A stretch of 64,000 nt of DNA, taken from contig NZ_JADNRA010000027.1 of the NCBI RefSeq assembly GCF_015709525.1, forward strand, positions 1-64,000, in the 5' to 3' direction. Positions within the stretch are counted from its first letter, which is position 1. Every line of letters starts with the position of its first letter. The translations under genes were made by a program, and so were the position numbers. A model generated the notes under the pieces. That model searched no databases, had not been told where the DNA came from, and saw only the letters and a program-made list of their open reading frames with translations. This DNA is from Methylocystis sp. L43 (GTDB lineage Bacteria; Pseudomonadota; Alphaproteobacteria; Rhizobiales; Beijerinckiaceae). Of this stretch, positions 44,991 to 60,548 are shown one piece after another.

Positions 44991-46511
44991 ATGATGAAAA
45001 AGATGCGCTCGATTTTTTTTGCGCTGGTCGCATTCAGCGCCGTTACGCTCTCGCTTCACGGTTTATGGGAGTCCGAAGCCGGTCTTGTGATCGAACGTCT
45101 TCACATCGGCGACGCCCCTGTCACGGTGATGCGCAAGTTCGACAGTCCGCCGGCGCCGGCGATCGTGATCGCCCACGGCTTTTCCGGCTCTCAGCAATTG
45201 ATGGCGCCGATCGCAACGACGCTCGCGCGAAACGGCTATGTGGCGGTCACCTTCGACTTCTCCGGGCATGGCCGAAATCCGACGCCTATGCCAGGCGGAC
45301 TCGCCAAACTCGAAACGAGCACGGCGGCGCTCCTCAACGACATCGACGAGGTCGTGCGCTTCGCGCGGCGTCAGCCCTGGGCCGATGGGCGGCTCGCGCT
45401 TGTCGGCCATTCGATGGCCACGGATCTTGTCGTGCGTCACGCGATCCGCGATCCGCAGATCGCCGCGGTCGCAGCGTTTTCCTTCTTCGGCGAAGGCGTC
45501 ACGCGCGAAAGCCCGAAAAATCTCGTCATCATCGACGGCGCATGGGAGTCGCAACGGCTGATCGAGGCCGGCGTGCGCGTCGTTTCGCAAACAGCCGGCG
45601 GGACGGCGCAGGCGGGCGTCACCTATGGCGACATCGCGCGTGGAACCGGGCGCCGGCTGGCGATCGCGCGGGGCGTCGAACATATCGGCGTTCTCTACAG
45701 TCGCGACGCGATGACCGAGACGCTCAACTGGATGAACGCCGTCTTCGGGAGAAGCGAGGCCGGCTATATCGACGCGCGCGGCCCGTGGCTCGCGCTGCTC
45801 TTTGCAGGCCTCATCGCGCTGATGCGGCCGCTCGCGCAGTTCCTGCCGCAAGTCTCGGCCGTTCCGCTTGGCGCAGGGCTGCCGTGGCGGCGCTTGGCGC
45901 CCATCGCCATAGCGCCAGCGTTGCTCACACCGCTTATCTTATGGAAGGCGCCGACTAATTTCCTGCCGATCCTGCTCGGCGATTACCTCGTCGCTCATCT
46001 CGCGGTCTACGGCGTCCTGATATTCGCCGGCCTATGGCTCGCACAGGGAGGCTTGCCAGTCCTTCGACCGCCGTGTTGGAAGCCTCTGCTTGTGGCGGCC
46101 GTGGCGCTTGCCGCTATGTACACGCTCGTTCTCGGTCTGCCGCTTGACGCCTATGTCATCGCTTTCCTGCCGACGGGGGCGCGCGCGCCGCTTGTCCCAA
46201 TAATGTTTATCGGTTGCGCGCTTTATTTTCTTGCCGACGAATGGATGACGCGCGGCCCGGGCGCCGCGCGCGGCGGCTATGTCTTCAGCAAGTTCTGCTT
46301 CATCGCCTCACTTGCGATCGCGGTGGCGCTGAATCCAAGGCGGCTGTTCTTTCTCGTCATTATCGCCATCGTCATCGTCATTCTGCTGACGGTCTATGGG
46401 CTGGTGGGGAGATGGGTCTATGCGCGCACGCGCGATCCCCGCGCCGGCGCGCTCGGCGCCGCCTTCGGCCTCGCCTGGGCGCTGGCCGTCACGTTCCCGA
46501 TCATCGACTGA
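44991..46511 (+). CDS. Alpha/beta hydrolase fused to a multi-span membrane domain
   Basis: About 506 residues. After an N-terminal membrane segment, residues 30-250 form an alpha/beta hydrolase: oxyanion motif IAHGFSGSQQL, strand VAVTFDFSGHGRN, nucleophile elbow GHSMA with Ser141 (the last G of GxSxG is Ala), and a late RGVEHIGVLY with the presumed catalytic His. Residues 275-506 contain roughly seven hydrophobic spans. The substrate is unknown. It lies inside the photosynthesis cluster between ppaA and tspO, where no hydrolase is standard. A role in membrane lipid or pigment ester turnover is only a guess. Confidence 0.85.
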   Translation: MMKKMRSIFFALVAFSAVTLSLHGLWESEAGLVIERLHIGDAPVTVMRKFDSPPAPAIVIAHGFSGSQQLMAPIATTLARNGYVAVTFDFSGHGRNPTPMPGGLAKLETSTAALLNDIDEVVRFARRQPWADGRLALVGHSMATDLVVRHAIRDPQIAAVAAFSFFGEGVTRESPKNLVIIDGAWESQRLIEAGVRVVSQTAGGTAQAGVTYGDIARGTGRRLAIARGVEHIGVLYSRDAMTETLNWMNAVFGRSEAGYIDARGPWLALLFAGLIALMRPLAQFLPQVSAVPLGAGLPWRRLAPIAIAPALLTPLILWKAPTNFLPILLGDYLVAHLAVYGVLIFAGLWLAQGGLPVLRPPCWKPLLVAAVALAAMYTLVLGLPLDAYVIAFLPTGARAPLVPIMFIGCALYFLADEWMTRGPGAARGGYVFSKFCFIASLAIAVALNPRRLFFLVIIAIVIVILLTVYGLVGRWVYARTRDPRAGALGAAFGLAWALAVTFPIID

Positions 46512-46783
46512 GTCTCGCGCGGCGCCCATCGAAGCGCGAGATCGGCGAGATGCGCGAGGAAGGCCATGGCGAGACTTGCGGCGATCGCCAGCGTCGGCGC
46601 GCCCGCGAGGGCGCAGCGCAGCGCGACGAGCAGAGCCGCCCCAGCCAGGAGATTGCAGAGAAAGCCGGCTGGCGGCGGCCCGCCACGGGTGAGTGTTCGC
46701 AGACCAAGAACGCCGATGGCTTCGAGCGCCACGAGGATCAAGATCCAGTCGATGAGTTGCGGGTCTACCATGAAGGCGCTCAT
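46418..46783 (-). CDS. Small membrane protein after tspO
   Basis: 121 residues, not recognised. ATG 46783 overlaps the tspO stop by ATGA, with upstream coding through the tspO end. Three probable membrane spans (LIDWILILVALEAIGVL, FLCNLLAGAALLVALRCAL, LAIAASLAMAFLAHLADLAL). The last 30 residues overlap the 3' end of the hydrolase on the opposite strand by 94 bp and may not be conserved. Last gene of the bchG operon. Confidence 0.7.
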   Translation of the reverse strand: MSAFMVDPQLIDWILILVALEAIGVLGLRTLTRGGPPPAGFLCNLLAGAALLVALRCALAGAPTLAIAASLAMAFLAHLADLALRWAPRETQSMIGNVTASAQARPKAAPSAPARGSRVRA

Positions 46784-47313
46784 GCGCGTTCCGCCGGGCG
46801 TTTGGCCTTGGGCCAATAGGTTGCGAAGGGCTTGTTCAGTTCGACCATGCGCCAGTTGAGACAGCCCGCGAAACTGACCCAGGCGAGATAGGGCAGGAGC
46901 AATGCTGCGGCGAATGTCGAGATCGCGCCGACGGCGACGACGAGCGACAGGACCGACAGCCACAGGAAGATGAGCTCGACCAGCGCCCAGTCGGGCCGCC
47001 GCAGCTTGAAGAACAGCGGGCTCCAGGCGATGTTCAGCACGGCGTTGATCGCAAAGAGCGCCAAAAGCCACACGCGCGCCCCATCGTCCGGCGCCTGTTC
47101 CCAGGCGAGAACGCCGCTCGTCGCGGTCAGCAGGAAAATCACCGTCCATGCCGGGCCGAACAGCCAGTTCGGCGGACGCCATGACGGAAAATTCAAGCCC
47201 TCGTACCAATCGCTGATTTCAGTCGCGAGACCGCCGAGCAGCGCCACGAGCGCGACGATCGCGGTCGCGATGGCGACGAGAGTCCATCGATCGGCCGCGA
47301 GCGAATCCGTCAT
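46780..47313 (-). CDS. tspO: Tryptophan-rich sensory protein TspO
   Basis: 177 residues. Outer-membrane or envelope five-helix protein that binds tetrapyrroles; in Rhodobacter it represses photosynthesis genes in response to oxygen. Signature NFPSWRPPNWLFGPAWTVIFLL and ALFAINAVLNIAWSPLFF are intact. ATGA overlap with bchP. Confidence 0.95.
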   Translation of the reverse strand: MTDSLAADRWTLVAIATAIVALVALLGGLATEISDWYEGLNFPSWRPPNWLFGPAWTVIFLLTATSGVLAWEQAPDDGARVWLLALFAINAVLNIAWSPLFFKLRRPDWALVELIFLWLSVLSLVVAVGAISTFAAALLLPYLAWVSFAGCLNWRMVELNKPFATYWPKAKRPAERA

Positions 47314-48494
47314 GGCGATGCGAGCCGCAAGAGATGCGCGAGATCCTTGAAGAAGATGCGCACATGCGCCATCGGATCGGCGCGCACAAGCTCCTTGTTC
47401 ATATAGGCCTCCCAGGTGAGGCGCTGAACGTCGGGATCCTTGCAGATATTGACGAAGGCCTCGCGCAGCCGATCATTGCGATACCAGAAATATTGCATCA
47501 TCCCGAGAATGAAGAAGACCCGCCCATGCAGCTTCATGAAACGTTTGCGCGCCATCGAAAGCGCGCGCGCGTCGCCCGTGCGCAGGCATTCTTCGACAGC
47601 GTCCGCCGAAAGTCGGCCGCCGAGCATGGCGTAATAAATGCCTTCGCCCGACGCGGGCGCGACAACGCCAGCCGCATCGCCGGCGAGAATGACGTCTCGG
47701 CCATTGTCCCAGCGTTTCAGTGGCTTCAGGGGAATCGGCGCGCCTTCGCGGCGCACGGTCGATGCATCGGAGAGGCCCGTGCCGTCACGCAGATCGCGCA
47801 CAGAGTTTTTAAGTGAAAAGCCTTTGTTGGCGCTTCCCGTGCCGACGCTCATCGTGTCGCCGTGCGGGAAAATCCAGGCGTAGAAATCCGGCGAGAGCGC
47901 GCCGCGATAATGAATCTCGCAGCGATCAGGGTCGCTGGCTTCGGCAGGCGGCGTTTCGATGACTTCATGATAGGCGAAGACGAAGCGTGTCTTATCGGCG
48001 CCGGGCACTTCCTGGCGGCCGACCTGGGAAAGCGCGCCATCGGCGCCGATGACCAAGCGCGCGCGAAGAGAGTGCGGCTCAGTTTCGCCTTTGGCGCGGT
48101 AATGCACGCGCGCAACGCCGTCTTCGTCGCGCGTGATCCTCTCATAGGCGCCGGTCACGCGCATCGCGCCATAAGCAGCCGCGCGGCGGCGCAGCCATTC
48201 GTCAAATTCGCAGCGGTCGATCATGCCGACGAAGCCGCCCTTGATCGGCATGTCGACGGCGACGCCCTTGGGTGAAATCATCCGCGCCGAGGAGACGCGC
48301 GCTTTCAGCAGATGGTCGGGAATGGCGAAGTCGCGAATGAGCCGCGGCGGGATCGCGCCGCCGCACGGCTTGATGCGGCCTGCCTTGTCAATGAGCGCGA
48401 CTTTGCGGCCGCGCCGCGCGAGATCGTGCGCGGCAGTCGCGCCCGCGGGTCCGCCGCCGACGACAGCAACGTCAAAGAGCGCGTCTTCACACAT
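47310..48494 (-). CDS. bchP: Geranylgeranyl reductase BchP
   Basis: 394 residues from ATG 48494 with AAAGGAG upstream. Reduces the geranylgeranyl tail of bacteriochlorophyll to phytyl. FAD fold VAVVGGGPAGATAAHDLARRGRKVALIDKAG at residues 9-39, KPCGGAIPPRLI, and GDAAGVVAPASGEGI mark the family. Between the pucC-like gene and tspO. Confidence 0.95.
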   Translation of the reverse strand: MCEDALFDVAVVGGGPAGATAAHDLARRGRKVALIDKAGRIKPCGGAIPPRLIRDFAIPDHLLKARVSSARMISPKGVAVDMPIKGGFVGMIDRCEFDEWLRRRAAAYGAMRVTGAYERITRDEDGVARVHYRAKGETEPHSLRARLVIGADGALSQVGRQEVPGADKTRFVFAYHEVIETPPAEASDPDRCEIHYRGALSPDFYAWIFPHGDTMSVGTGSANKGFSLKNSVRDLRDGTGLSDASTVRREGAPIPLKPLKRWDNGRDVILAGDAAGVVAPASGEGIYYAMLGGRLSADAVEECLRTGDARALSMARKRFMKLHGRVFFILGMMQYFWYRNDRLREAFVNICKDPDVQRLTWEAYMNKELVRADPMAHVRIFFKDLAHLLRLASP

Positions 48495-48505
48495 CAGCGG
48501 CTCCT

Positions 48506-49831
48506 TTAGGATTGCGCCGTCGCGACATGCGGCGGCAATGGCGCGCTCGCGCGCGCGGGCTGTGGCGAGGCGACTCGGCTCGCGAGCGCGGCCGAGACGA
48601 CGAAGAGCAGGGCTTCGCCAACAAAAACGAGCGAATAGGCCGCGAGCGGCGTCGCGACGGCGAGTTTCGCGAGATCGACCAGAACCGTCGCGCCGAAGCC
48701 GCCGAGGCCGAAGGCGACGGCCTGCGCAGCGCCCCACAGCCCCATGCGCGTGCCGGCGCGCGCGTGCGCGCCTTCGCTCGCGAGGCCCATCATCGACCCG
48801 ATCGCGGCGACCGCGAAAGCGCCGTTGGAAACGCCGAGCGCGAAGACAGATGCGCGCAGCGCCAGCGTGAGTCCGGCGTAGCCGCTTGCCGCGACGCAGA
48901 TGAGCGAAGCGGCTGACGCGGCGCAGCCGGCGACGGTCCACATCCGCAGCGAGCCCAGACGCGGTCCGCCAATCCCGGTCGCGGCGAACGCGACGCCGAT
49001 CATTCCGAGCAGAACGCCGCCGTGCTGGAGGCCAGCGAGCTTCGTGGTCGCGCCGGGAGTCATGCCAAAGACGACGCCGGCGAAGGGCTCAACGAGCAGT
49101 TCCTGCATGCTGTAGGCGAGCATCGAAACGAAGATGAAGATGGTGAACCGGCGCGCCGCCGACTCGCTCCACACCTGCATGAAGGCCGCACGGAAGGGCG
49201 GCCTCTGCGCCGCCGAAACCGGCGATGGGGCGTCCGTCTCCAAACCAATGACGGCGATCGTCGCCGTCAACCAGGCCACGGAGCAGACGCAGGCCGTGAC
49301 GACGACGAGGCGCTGCATCGAAAAGGGATCAAGAAAGTGCCCGGCGAGCGGGGCGCTCACCGCGAAGCCGAGGATCATCATCACCCAAACGGTCGTCGCG
49401 GCGGCGGCGCGGCGCTCAGGCGCGACGCGCGTCGCCAGCATCGCGAGCACCGACGTGCCGGCGGCGCCGGCGCCCATGCCGACGAGAAGAAAGGCGAAAG
49501 CGGCGAGCGCCAAGCCCGCGGCGAGGTTTGTCGCGGCAAGCGCTGTCGCGAGCGCGGCGCCAATTCCGCCGAGCGCCAACGCCGCGAGGCCGCCGACGAT
49601 CCAGGGCGTGCGACGCCCGCCGACGTCGGCGCCATATCCCCAGGCGGGGCGCAGAACCTGGATCGCGTAATGCGAGGCGACGAGCACTCCAGGCACAAAG
49701 GCCGGCAACGCGAGTTCCACCGCCATAACGCGATTGATGGTCGAGGTCATCAGAACGACGACGGCGCCGAGCGCGGTTTGGACAAGTCCGAGCCGGATAA
49801 TGCCGGACCAGGCGAGCGGCGGCGCGTTCAT
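48506..49831 (-). CDS. BCD-family MFS protein (PucC/Bch2/LhaA-like) between bchG and bchP
   Basis: 441 residues, 12 probable helices. Family marks: LVQTALGAVVVLMTSTINRVMAVELALPAFVPGVL at the N-terminus and LRPAWGYGADVGGRRTPWIVGG. Members assist light-harvesting complex assembly or pigment handling; the copy between bchG and bchP is often called ORF428 or bch2. Paralogue of lhaA at 61246. Exact role in this place is not established. Confidence 0.92.
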   Translation of the reverse strand: MNAPPLAWSGIIRLGLVQTALGAVVVLMTSTINRVMAVELALPAFVPGVLVASHYAIQVLRPAWGYGADVGGRRTPWIVGGLAALALGGIGAALATALAATNLAAGLALAAFAFLLVGMGAGAAGTSVLAMLATRVAPERRAAAATTVWVMMILGFAVSAPLAGHFLDPFSMQRLVVVTACVCSVAWLTATIAVIGLETDAPSPVSAAQRPPFRAAFMQVWSESAARRFTIFIFVSMLAYSMQELLVEPFAGVVFGMTPGATTKLAGLQHGGVLLGMIGVAFAATGIGGPRLGSLRMWTVAGCAASAASLICVAASGYAGLTLALRASVFALGVSNGAFAVAAIGSMMGLASEGAHARAGTRMGLWGAAQAVAFGLGGFGATVLVDLAKLAVATPLAAYSLVFVGEALLFVVSAALASRVASPQPARASAPLPPHVATAQS

Positions 49832-49840
49832 CGATGTCCC

Positions 49841-50710
49841 CTATCCACGCATGGCGAAGGCGCTGACCAGCATGCCAAGCACGTAAAGAGTCGTGCCCGT
49901 GGCGTTATAGAAGGGCGCCTGTTCGCGCGGATGTGCGAGAAGTCTGCGCATCAGCGCGAATTGTCCGGCGAGCAGCGCCGCGACGATCGCCGCATAAACA
50001 GGGCGCTCCCAATAGGCGAGAAGTCCAACGACGACGAACTGCGGCGCCGCCATGACGTAGCAGGCGAAGCGCGCCGCTTCATCGACGCCAAGCTGCACCG
50101 GCAATGACAGAACGCCCATGCGACGGTCGCCGTCGACGGACTTGAAGTCGTTCAGGGTCATGATGCCGTGCGCGCCGAAGCTATAGAGCAGGGCGAGCGC
50201 GATGATGCGCCAATCGGGAAGCGCGGCCGCCATCACGGCGGCGCCGGTGAACCAGGGCAGGCCTTCGTAACAGAGCGCGACGGCGGAATTGCCCCACCAG
50301 CCATTCTGCTTCAATCGCAGCGGCGGCGCGCTGTAGACCCATGCGAGAACGAGGCCGAGCACGGCGGCGGCGAACACCCAAAGGCCGAGCGCCGCCGCCA
50401 CGGCGAGCGACAACACGGTCCAGAGGCAGGCGATGTAGAAGCCCCAGCGGCCGGGAATGCGCCCCGAGGGAATTGGCCGGTTCGGCTCGTTGATGGCGTC
50501 GACGTGACGATCATACCAGTCATTGACGGCCTGGCTCGTCGCGCAAACCAGCGGTCCGGCGAGAACCACGCCGGCGAGCGCAAAGGACCAGCGGGAGAGC
50601 GGCGAGACGCCAGACGAAACGATGCCGCAAGCAAAGGCCCACATCGGCGCGAACCATGTGATGGGCTTGAGAAGCTCGAGAACGGCAGCAGGTTTCGGCG
50701 TCTGCATCAT
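49841..50710 (-). CDS. bchG: Bacteriochlorophyll synthase BchG
   Basis: 289 residues, UbiA-type prenyltransferase that esterifies bacteriochlorophyllide with geranylgeraniol. The Asp-rich motif NDWYDRHVDAINEPNRPIPSGRI near residue 63 and the second LNDFKSVDGDRRMG near residue 190 are canonical; about nine membrane helices. First gene of bchG-(pucC-like)-bchP-tspO-small membrane gene. Confidence 0.96.
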   Translation of the reverse strand: MMQTPKPAAVLELLKPITWFAPMWAFACGIVSSGVSPLSRWSFALAGVVLAGPLVCATSQAVNDWYDRHVDAINEPNRPIPSGRIPGRWGFYIACLWTVLSLAVAAALGLWVFAAAVLGLVLAWVYSAPPLRLKQNGWWGNSAVALCYEGLPWFTGAAVMAAALPDWRIIALALLYSFGAHGIMTLNDFKSVDGDRRMGVLSLPVQLGVDEAARFACYVMAAPQFVVVGLLAYWERPVYAAIVAALLAGQFALMRRLLAHPREQAPFYNATGTTLYVLGMLVSAFAMRG

Positions 50711-50736
50711 GCGACGCTATGCTTGACGCTAATTTA

Positions 50737-50754
50737 TGTCAATCTAGATTTACA
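50737..50754 (-). promoter_or_regulatory. PpsR/CrtJ operator of the bchG operon
   Basis: Exact TGT-N12-ACA with AT-rich centre, 27 bp upstream of the bchG ATG and 21 bp after the ppsR2 stop. Confidence 0.85.
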
Positions 50755-50774
50755 CAAAAATGCGGGACGTGGCG

Positions 50775-52217
50775 TCACTCGCCGTCGCCCGCCGCTTCGT
50801 CGTCGTCGAGGTCGCCAAGCCCATAGCGGCGCAGTTTGGTGTAGAGACCCTGGCGGCTGAGGCCGAGCATTTCGGCCGCCGAGGCGCGATTGTCATGCGT
50901 CAGCTCCAGCGCGGCTTCGATGCACAAGCGTTCGATGAGATCGGTGGTTTCGCGCACGAGATTCTTCAAAGGCACGCGGCCGACAAGATCGGCGAACTGC
51001 TCGGCCGTTCGCGGCAGCTCATGGCCGCCGAGCCGCTCGCGGCCGGCGCGCCAGCCGGCGCTGCGGATGCAAAAGCCAAGATAGTGGCGTGCGCCCTCGG
51101 CGACGTCGACGGCGGAAATCTCGACATCTTCGGAGGAGCCGTATTGGCCGCGCGCGAGCGTCGAGAAATGGCGCACGACGCCATGCGTCTGGAGATTGGC
51201 GAAGAGCACCTCGGCGTCGACCCCGGGCCGCCCGATCCAGCGCTCGATCGGTTCGCCGCGCAACTGTTCCTCCGAACCCGCTTGCGCCAGATCCACGAAA
51301 GCCGCATTGGCGGCAAGAATCCGCCGGTTGCTATCGGTCAACGCAAAGGCGTCCGGCATCCGCTCGAGCGCGTTGAGCATGCCGGTCTTTTCGCCCGAGA
51401 GCGCCGTTGCGCCGCTCATCCGCGACAGTATGACAATGATGTTGGCGGCGCCGTCCTGCCGAAACAGCGCGCCAGAAAGCAGTAGCGATTCCCTGCTTTC
51501 GGCGAGCTGGGCGTGGACATTGTCGACGCGCGGCGCGACGAGCAGCGCGGTGACGAAAGACTGCGCGGCGCGGCGGCTCGTTTCGTCGAAAAGATCGCCA
51601 AACTGCGCGCCGATGATTTTCTTGGCGCCCTTGCCGATCAGCGCGAGAGCGGCGGGATTGGCCTCGGCGACTCGATTGCCGGCGCCGTCGAGAATTAAGA
51701 TCGCTTCGGACGCGAGCTGGAACAACAGCCGATAGCGCTTCTCGGCGTTGCGGATGCGGTGATATTCGCGCTCCATCTCCTGTTGCGCCTCGGCGACGCG
51801 CTGCTGCAGCGCGGCGAGCGGCCGAAGATCGCGGCCGAACGCGACGATGGCGCCGCCGGCGGCGGCCCGCACGGCGCTGTAGCGGACCGGAAGATCGGGA
51901 CCCGAAGCCGCCGGATGGTTGACCTGCCGCCCGCGCGGCGTCGTCCCTTTTTGCGCGTCGCGCAGCAGCGCTTCGATTTTCGGCCGGCTCTCGATCGTCA
52001 CCGTATCGAGCCAAGACCGGCCGACCCATTCGCGCACGGGCGCATTGCATTCGGCGCTGGCCGCCGCGTCGATAATGACGCCTTTCGCGTCAACGATGAG
52101 CGTCATATCGGCGGCGGCGGCGAGAAGGCCGGCGACTCCTTGCGCGTCGAGCGCGCCGAGTCGTGCGTCAGCGCTTAGAAATCCCGTCGTGGTCGCGGAG
52201 GAGGGCGCGTCGCTCAC
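50775..52217 (-). CDS. ppsR2: PpsR-family regulator 2 (redox cysteine kept)
   Basis: 480 residues. N-terminal region, two PAS domains (about 160-250, RLLFQLASEAILILDGAGN; and 285-385, MPDAFALTDSNRRILAANAAF) joined by a Q-linker-like helix, and a C-terminal Fis helix-turn-helix (NRASAAEMLGLSRQGLYTKLRRYG). Cysteines at 57, 383 and 432. Cys432 in ERLCIEAALEL corresponds to the redox-active Cys424 of Rhodobacter PpsR; no Cys lies near the Cys251 position. This is the better candidate for the classical repressor. Confidence 0.94.
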   Translation of the reverse strand: MSDAPSSATTTGFLSADARLGALDAQGVAGLLAAAADMTLIVDAKGVIIDAAASAECNAPVREWVGRSWLDTVTIESRPKIEALLRDAQKGTTPRGRQVNHPAASGPDLPVRYSAVRAAAGGAIVAFGRDLRPLAALQQRVAEAQQEMEREYHRIRNAEKRYRLLFQLASEAILILDGAGNRVAEANPAALALIGKGAKKIIGAQFGDLFDETSRRAAQSFVTALLVAPRVDNVHAQLAESRESLLLSGALFRQDGAANIIVILSRMSGATALSGEKTGMLNALERMPDAFALTDSNRRILAANAAFVDLAQAGSEEQLRGEPIERWIGRPGVDAEVLFANLQTHGVVRHFSTLARGQYGSSEDVEISAVDVAEGARHYLGFCIRSAGWRAGRERLGGHELPRTAEQFADLVGRVPLKNLVRETTDLIERLCIEAALELTHDNRASAAEMLGLSRQGLYTKLRRYGLGDLDDDEAAGDGE

Positions 52218-52504
52218 AAAGAGTTTCTTTCGGTTTCGACCAGATACTCCGACAAGCGGTCTGTGCGTTGATGCTTACAAACTCGCCCAAAGCTTAGCAA
52301 GAAGGCTGCCCCTCTCGGCCGCCCCGCGCCGCAACCGGCGCTCGCATGCGATAGCGCGCGCATTGCTCAAGACCTTCCGGCCGAGTCTCGCTGTAATGGC
52401 CGGGACGCGTCGCAATCGTCGCGCGCCGATAAAATTTTTCCGAGTCCAACTGGGACGCCCGCCGGCGCCTACTTTCTAAGGACCATAAACCAGGACCGCG
52501 GTTT

Positions 52505-52522
52505 TGTCATGTAAACATAACG
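52505..52522 (+). promoter_or_regulatory. PpsR-like site upstream of bchF (distal)
   Basis: TGT-N12-ACG, one base off consensus. Overlaps the next site by two bases. Confidence 0.45.
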
Positions 52523-52538
52523 TCAATTTTAGTTGACA
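52521..52538 (+). promoter_or_regulatory. PpsR-like site upstream of bchF (proximal)
   Basis: CGT-N12-ACA with the AT-rich centre CAATTTTAGTTG that resembles the perfect sites elsewhere here; contains TTGACA. The stronger of the two bchF candidates. Confidence 0.6.
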
Positions 52539-52559
52539 CTTTCCGCCAAACGGCCTTAA

Positions 52560-54431
<1,872 letters not shown>

Positions 54432-54434
54432 GCC

Positions 54435-55935
54435 ATGCAGCTGACGCTCTGGACCTATGAAGGACCGCCGCATGTCGGCGCCATGCGGGTGGCGGCGGCC
54501 ATGCGCGGCTTGCATTACGTGCTGCATGCGCCGCAGGGCGACACCTATGCCGATCTTCTTTTCACGATGATCGAACGGCGCGATATGCGCCCTCCAGTGA
54601 CCTATACGACTTTCCAGGCGCGCGACCTCGGCGCCGATACGGCGGAACTGTTCAAGAGCGCGGCGCGCGAGGCCTATGAGCGTTTCTCCCCCCAGGCGAT
54701 GATCGTCGGGGCGTCCTGCACGGCGGAGCTGCTGCAGGACGACCCCGGCGGTCTCGCCAAGGCGCTCGATCTGCCATGTCCCGTCATTCCGCTCGAACTG
54801 CCCGCCTATCAGAAAAAGGAGAACTGGGGCGCGTCGGAGACTTTCTATCGTCTCGTGCGCGGCCTTGCTGGCGCGCGCCGCGATAGGCCATCACGCGCTC
54901 GCAAGAGCTGCAATATTCTTGGCCCAACGGCGCTGGGCTTTCGTTGCCGCGATGACGTGCGCGAGATCGAAAAGCTGCTCGCAACGCTCGGCGTCGACGT
55001 CAATGTCGTCGCGCCGCTTGGCGCCAGTCCGAAGGATCTGACGCGCCTCGGCGACGCCGACTTCAATGTGCTCCTTTATCCGGAAATCGGGCTCGCCGCC
55101 GCGCAATGGCTGGAGCGCGCGCATGGCCAGCCCTTCACCCGCAGCATTCCGATCGGCGTCGGCGCGACGCGTGACTTCGTCGTGGAAGTCGCCCGGATGG
55201 CCGAAATCGATCCCGCGACGGCGTTGGAGACGAATGACTCGCGCCTGCCTTGGTATTCGCGCTCGGTCGACTCGACCTATCTCACCGGCAAGCGCGTCTT
55301 CATCTTCGGCGACGCGACGCACGCCATCGCCGCCGCGCGCATCGCGCAGGATGAACTCGGCTTCGAGGTCGTCGGCCTTGGAACCTATGCGCGTGAATTT
55401 GCGCGCGACGTTCGCGAGGCCGCCGCGCGCTACGGCGTCGAGGCGCTCGTCACCGACGACTATCTCGACGTCGAAGCGAAAGTCGCCGAACTGCAGCCCG
55501 AACTCGTGCTTGGGACGCAGATGGAGCGTCATATCGCCAAGCGGCTCGGCCTTCCCTGCGCGGTGATCTCGGCGCCCGTGCATGTGCAGGATTTCCCCGC
55601 CCGCTATTCGCCACACATGGGGTTCGAAGGCGCGAATGTGATCTTCGATTCCTGGGTTCATCCGCTGATGATGGGGCTTGAGGAACATCTTCTGACGATG
55701 TTTCGCGACGACGCCGAATTCCATGACGGCGCCGCGCCCTCGCATCTCGGAGAGGAACAGGAGCCTCGGCGGCCATCTTCGGCGGCGGTCGTGAGCGACA
55801 TCGTCCTCGCCTGGGCCGACGACGCCGAGAAGGAGCTGAAGAAAATCCCGTTCTTCGTGCGCGGCAAAGCGCGCCGAAACACCGAGAAATTCGCCGCCGA
55901 GCGCGGCCTTGCGACCATCACCGTCGAGACGCTCT

Positions 55936-55964
<29 letters not shown>
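54435..55964 (+). CDS. bchB: Dark-operative protochlorophyllide reductase subunit BchB
   Basis: 509 residues. NifK-like partner of BchN; supplies the unusual Asp ligand. Start [20 protein letters not shown], then [17 protein letters not shown] and [16 protein letters not shown], and a C-terminal MgPCY-like domain ([25 protein letters not shown]). Ends within bchH. Confidence 0.95.

Positions 55965-60547
<4,583 letters not shown>

Positions 60548-60548
<1 letters not shown>

Noticed and set aside
49022-50107. 361-codon plus-strand frame opposite the pucC-like gene and bchG
   Set aside because: Crosses two genes, charged low-complexity translation, no start signal.
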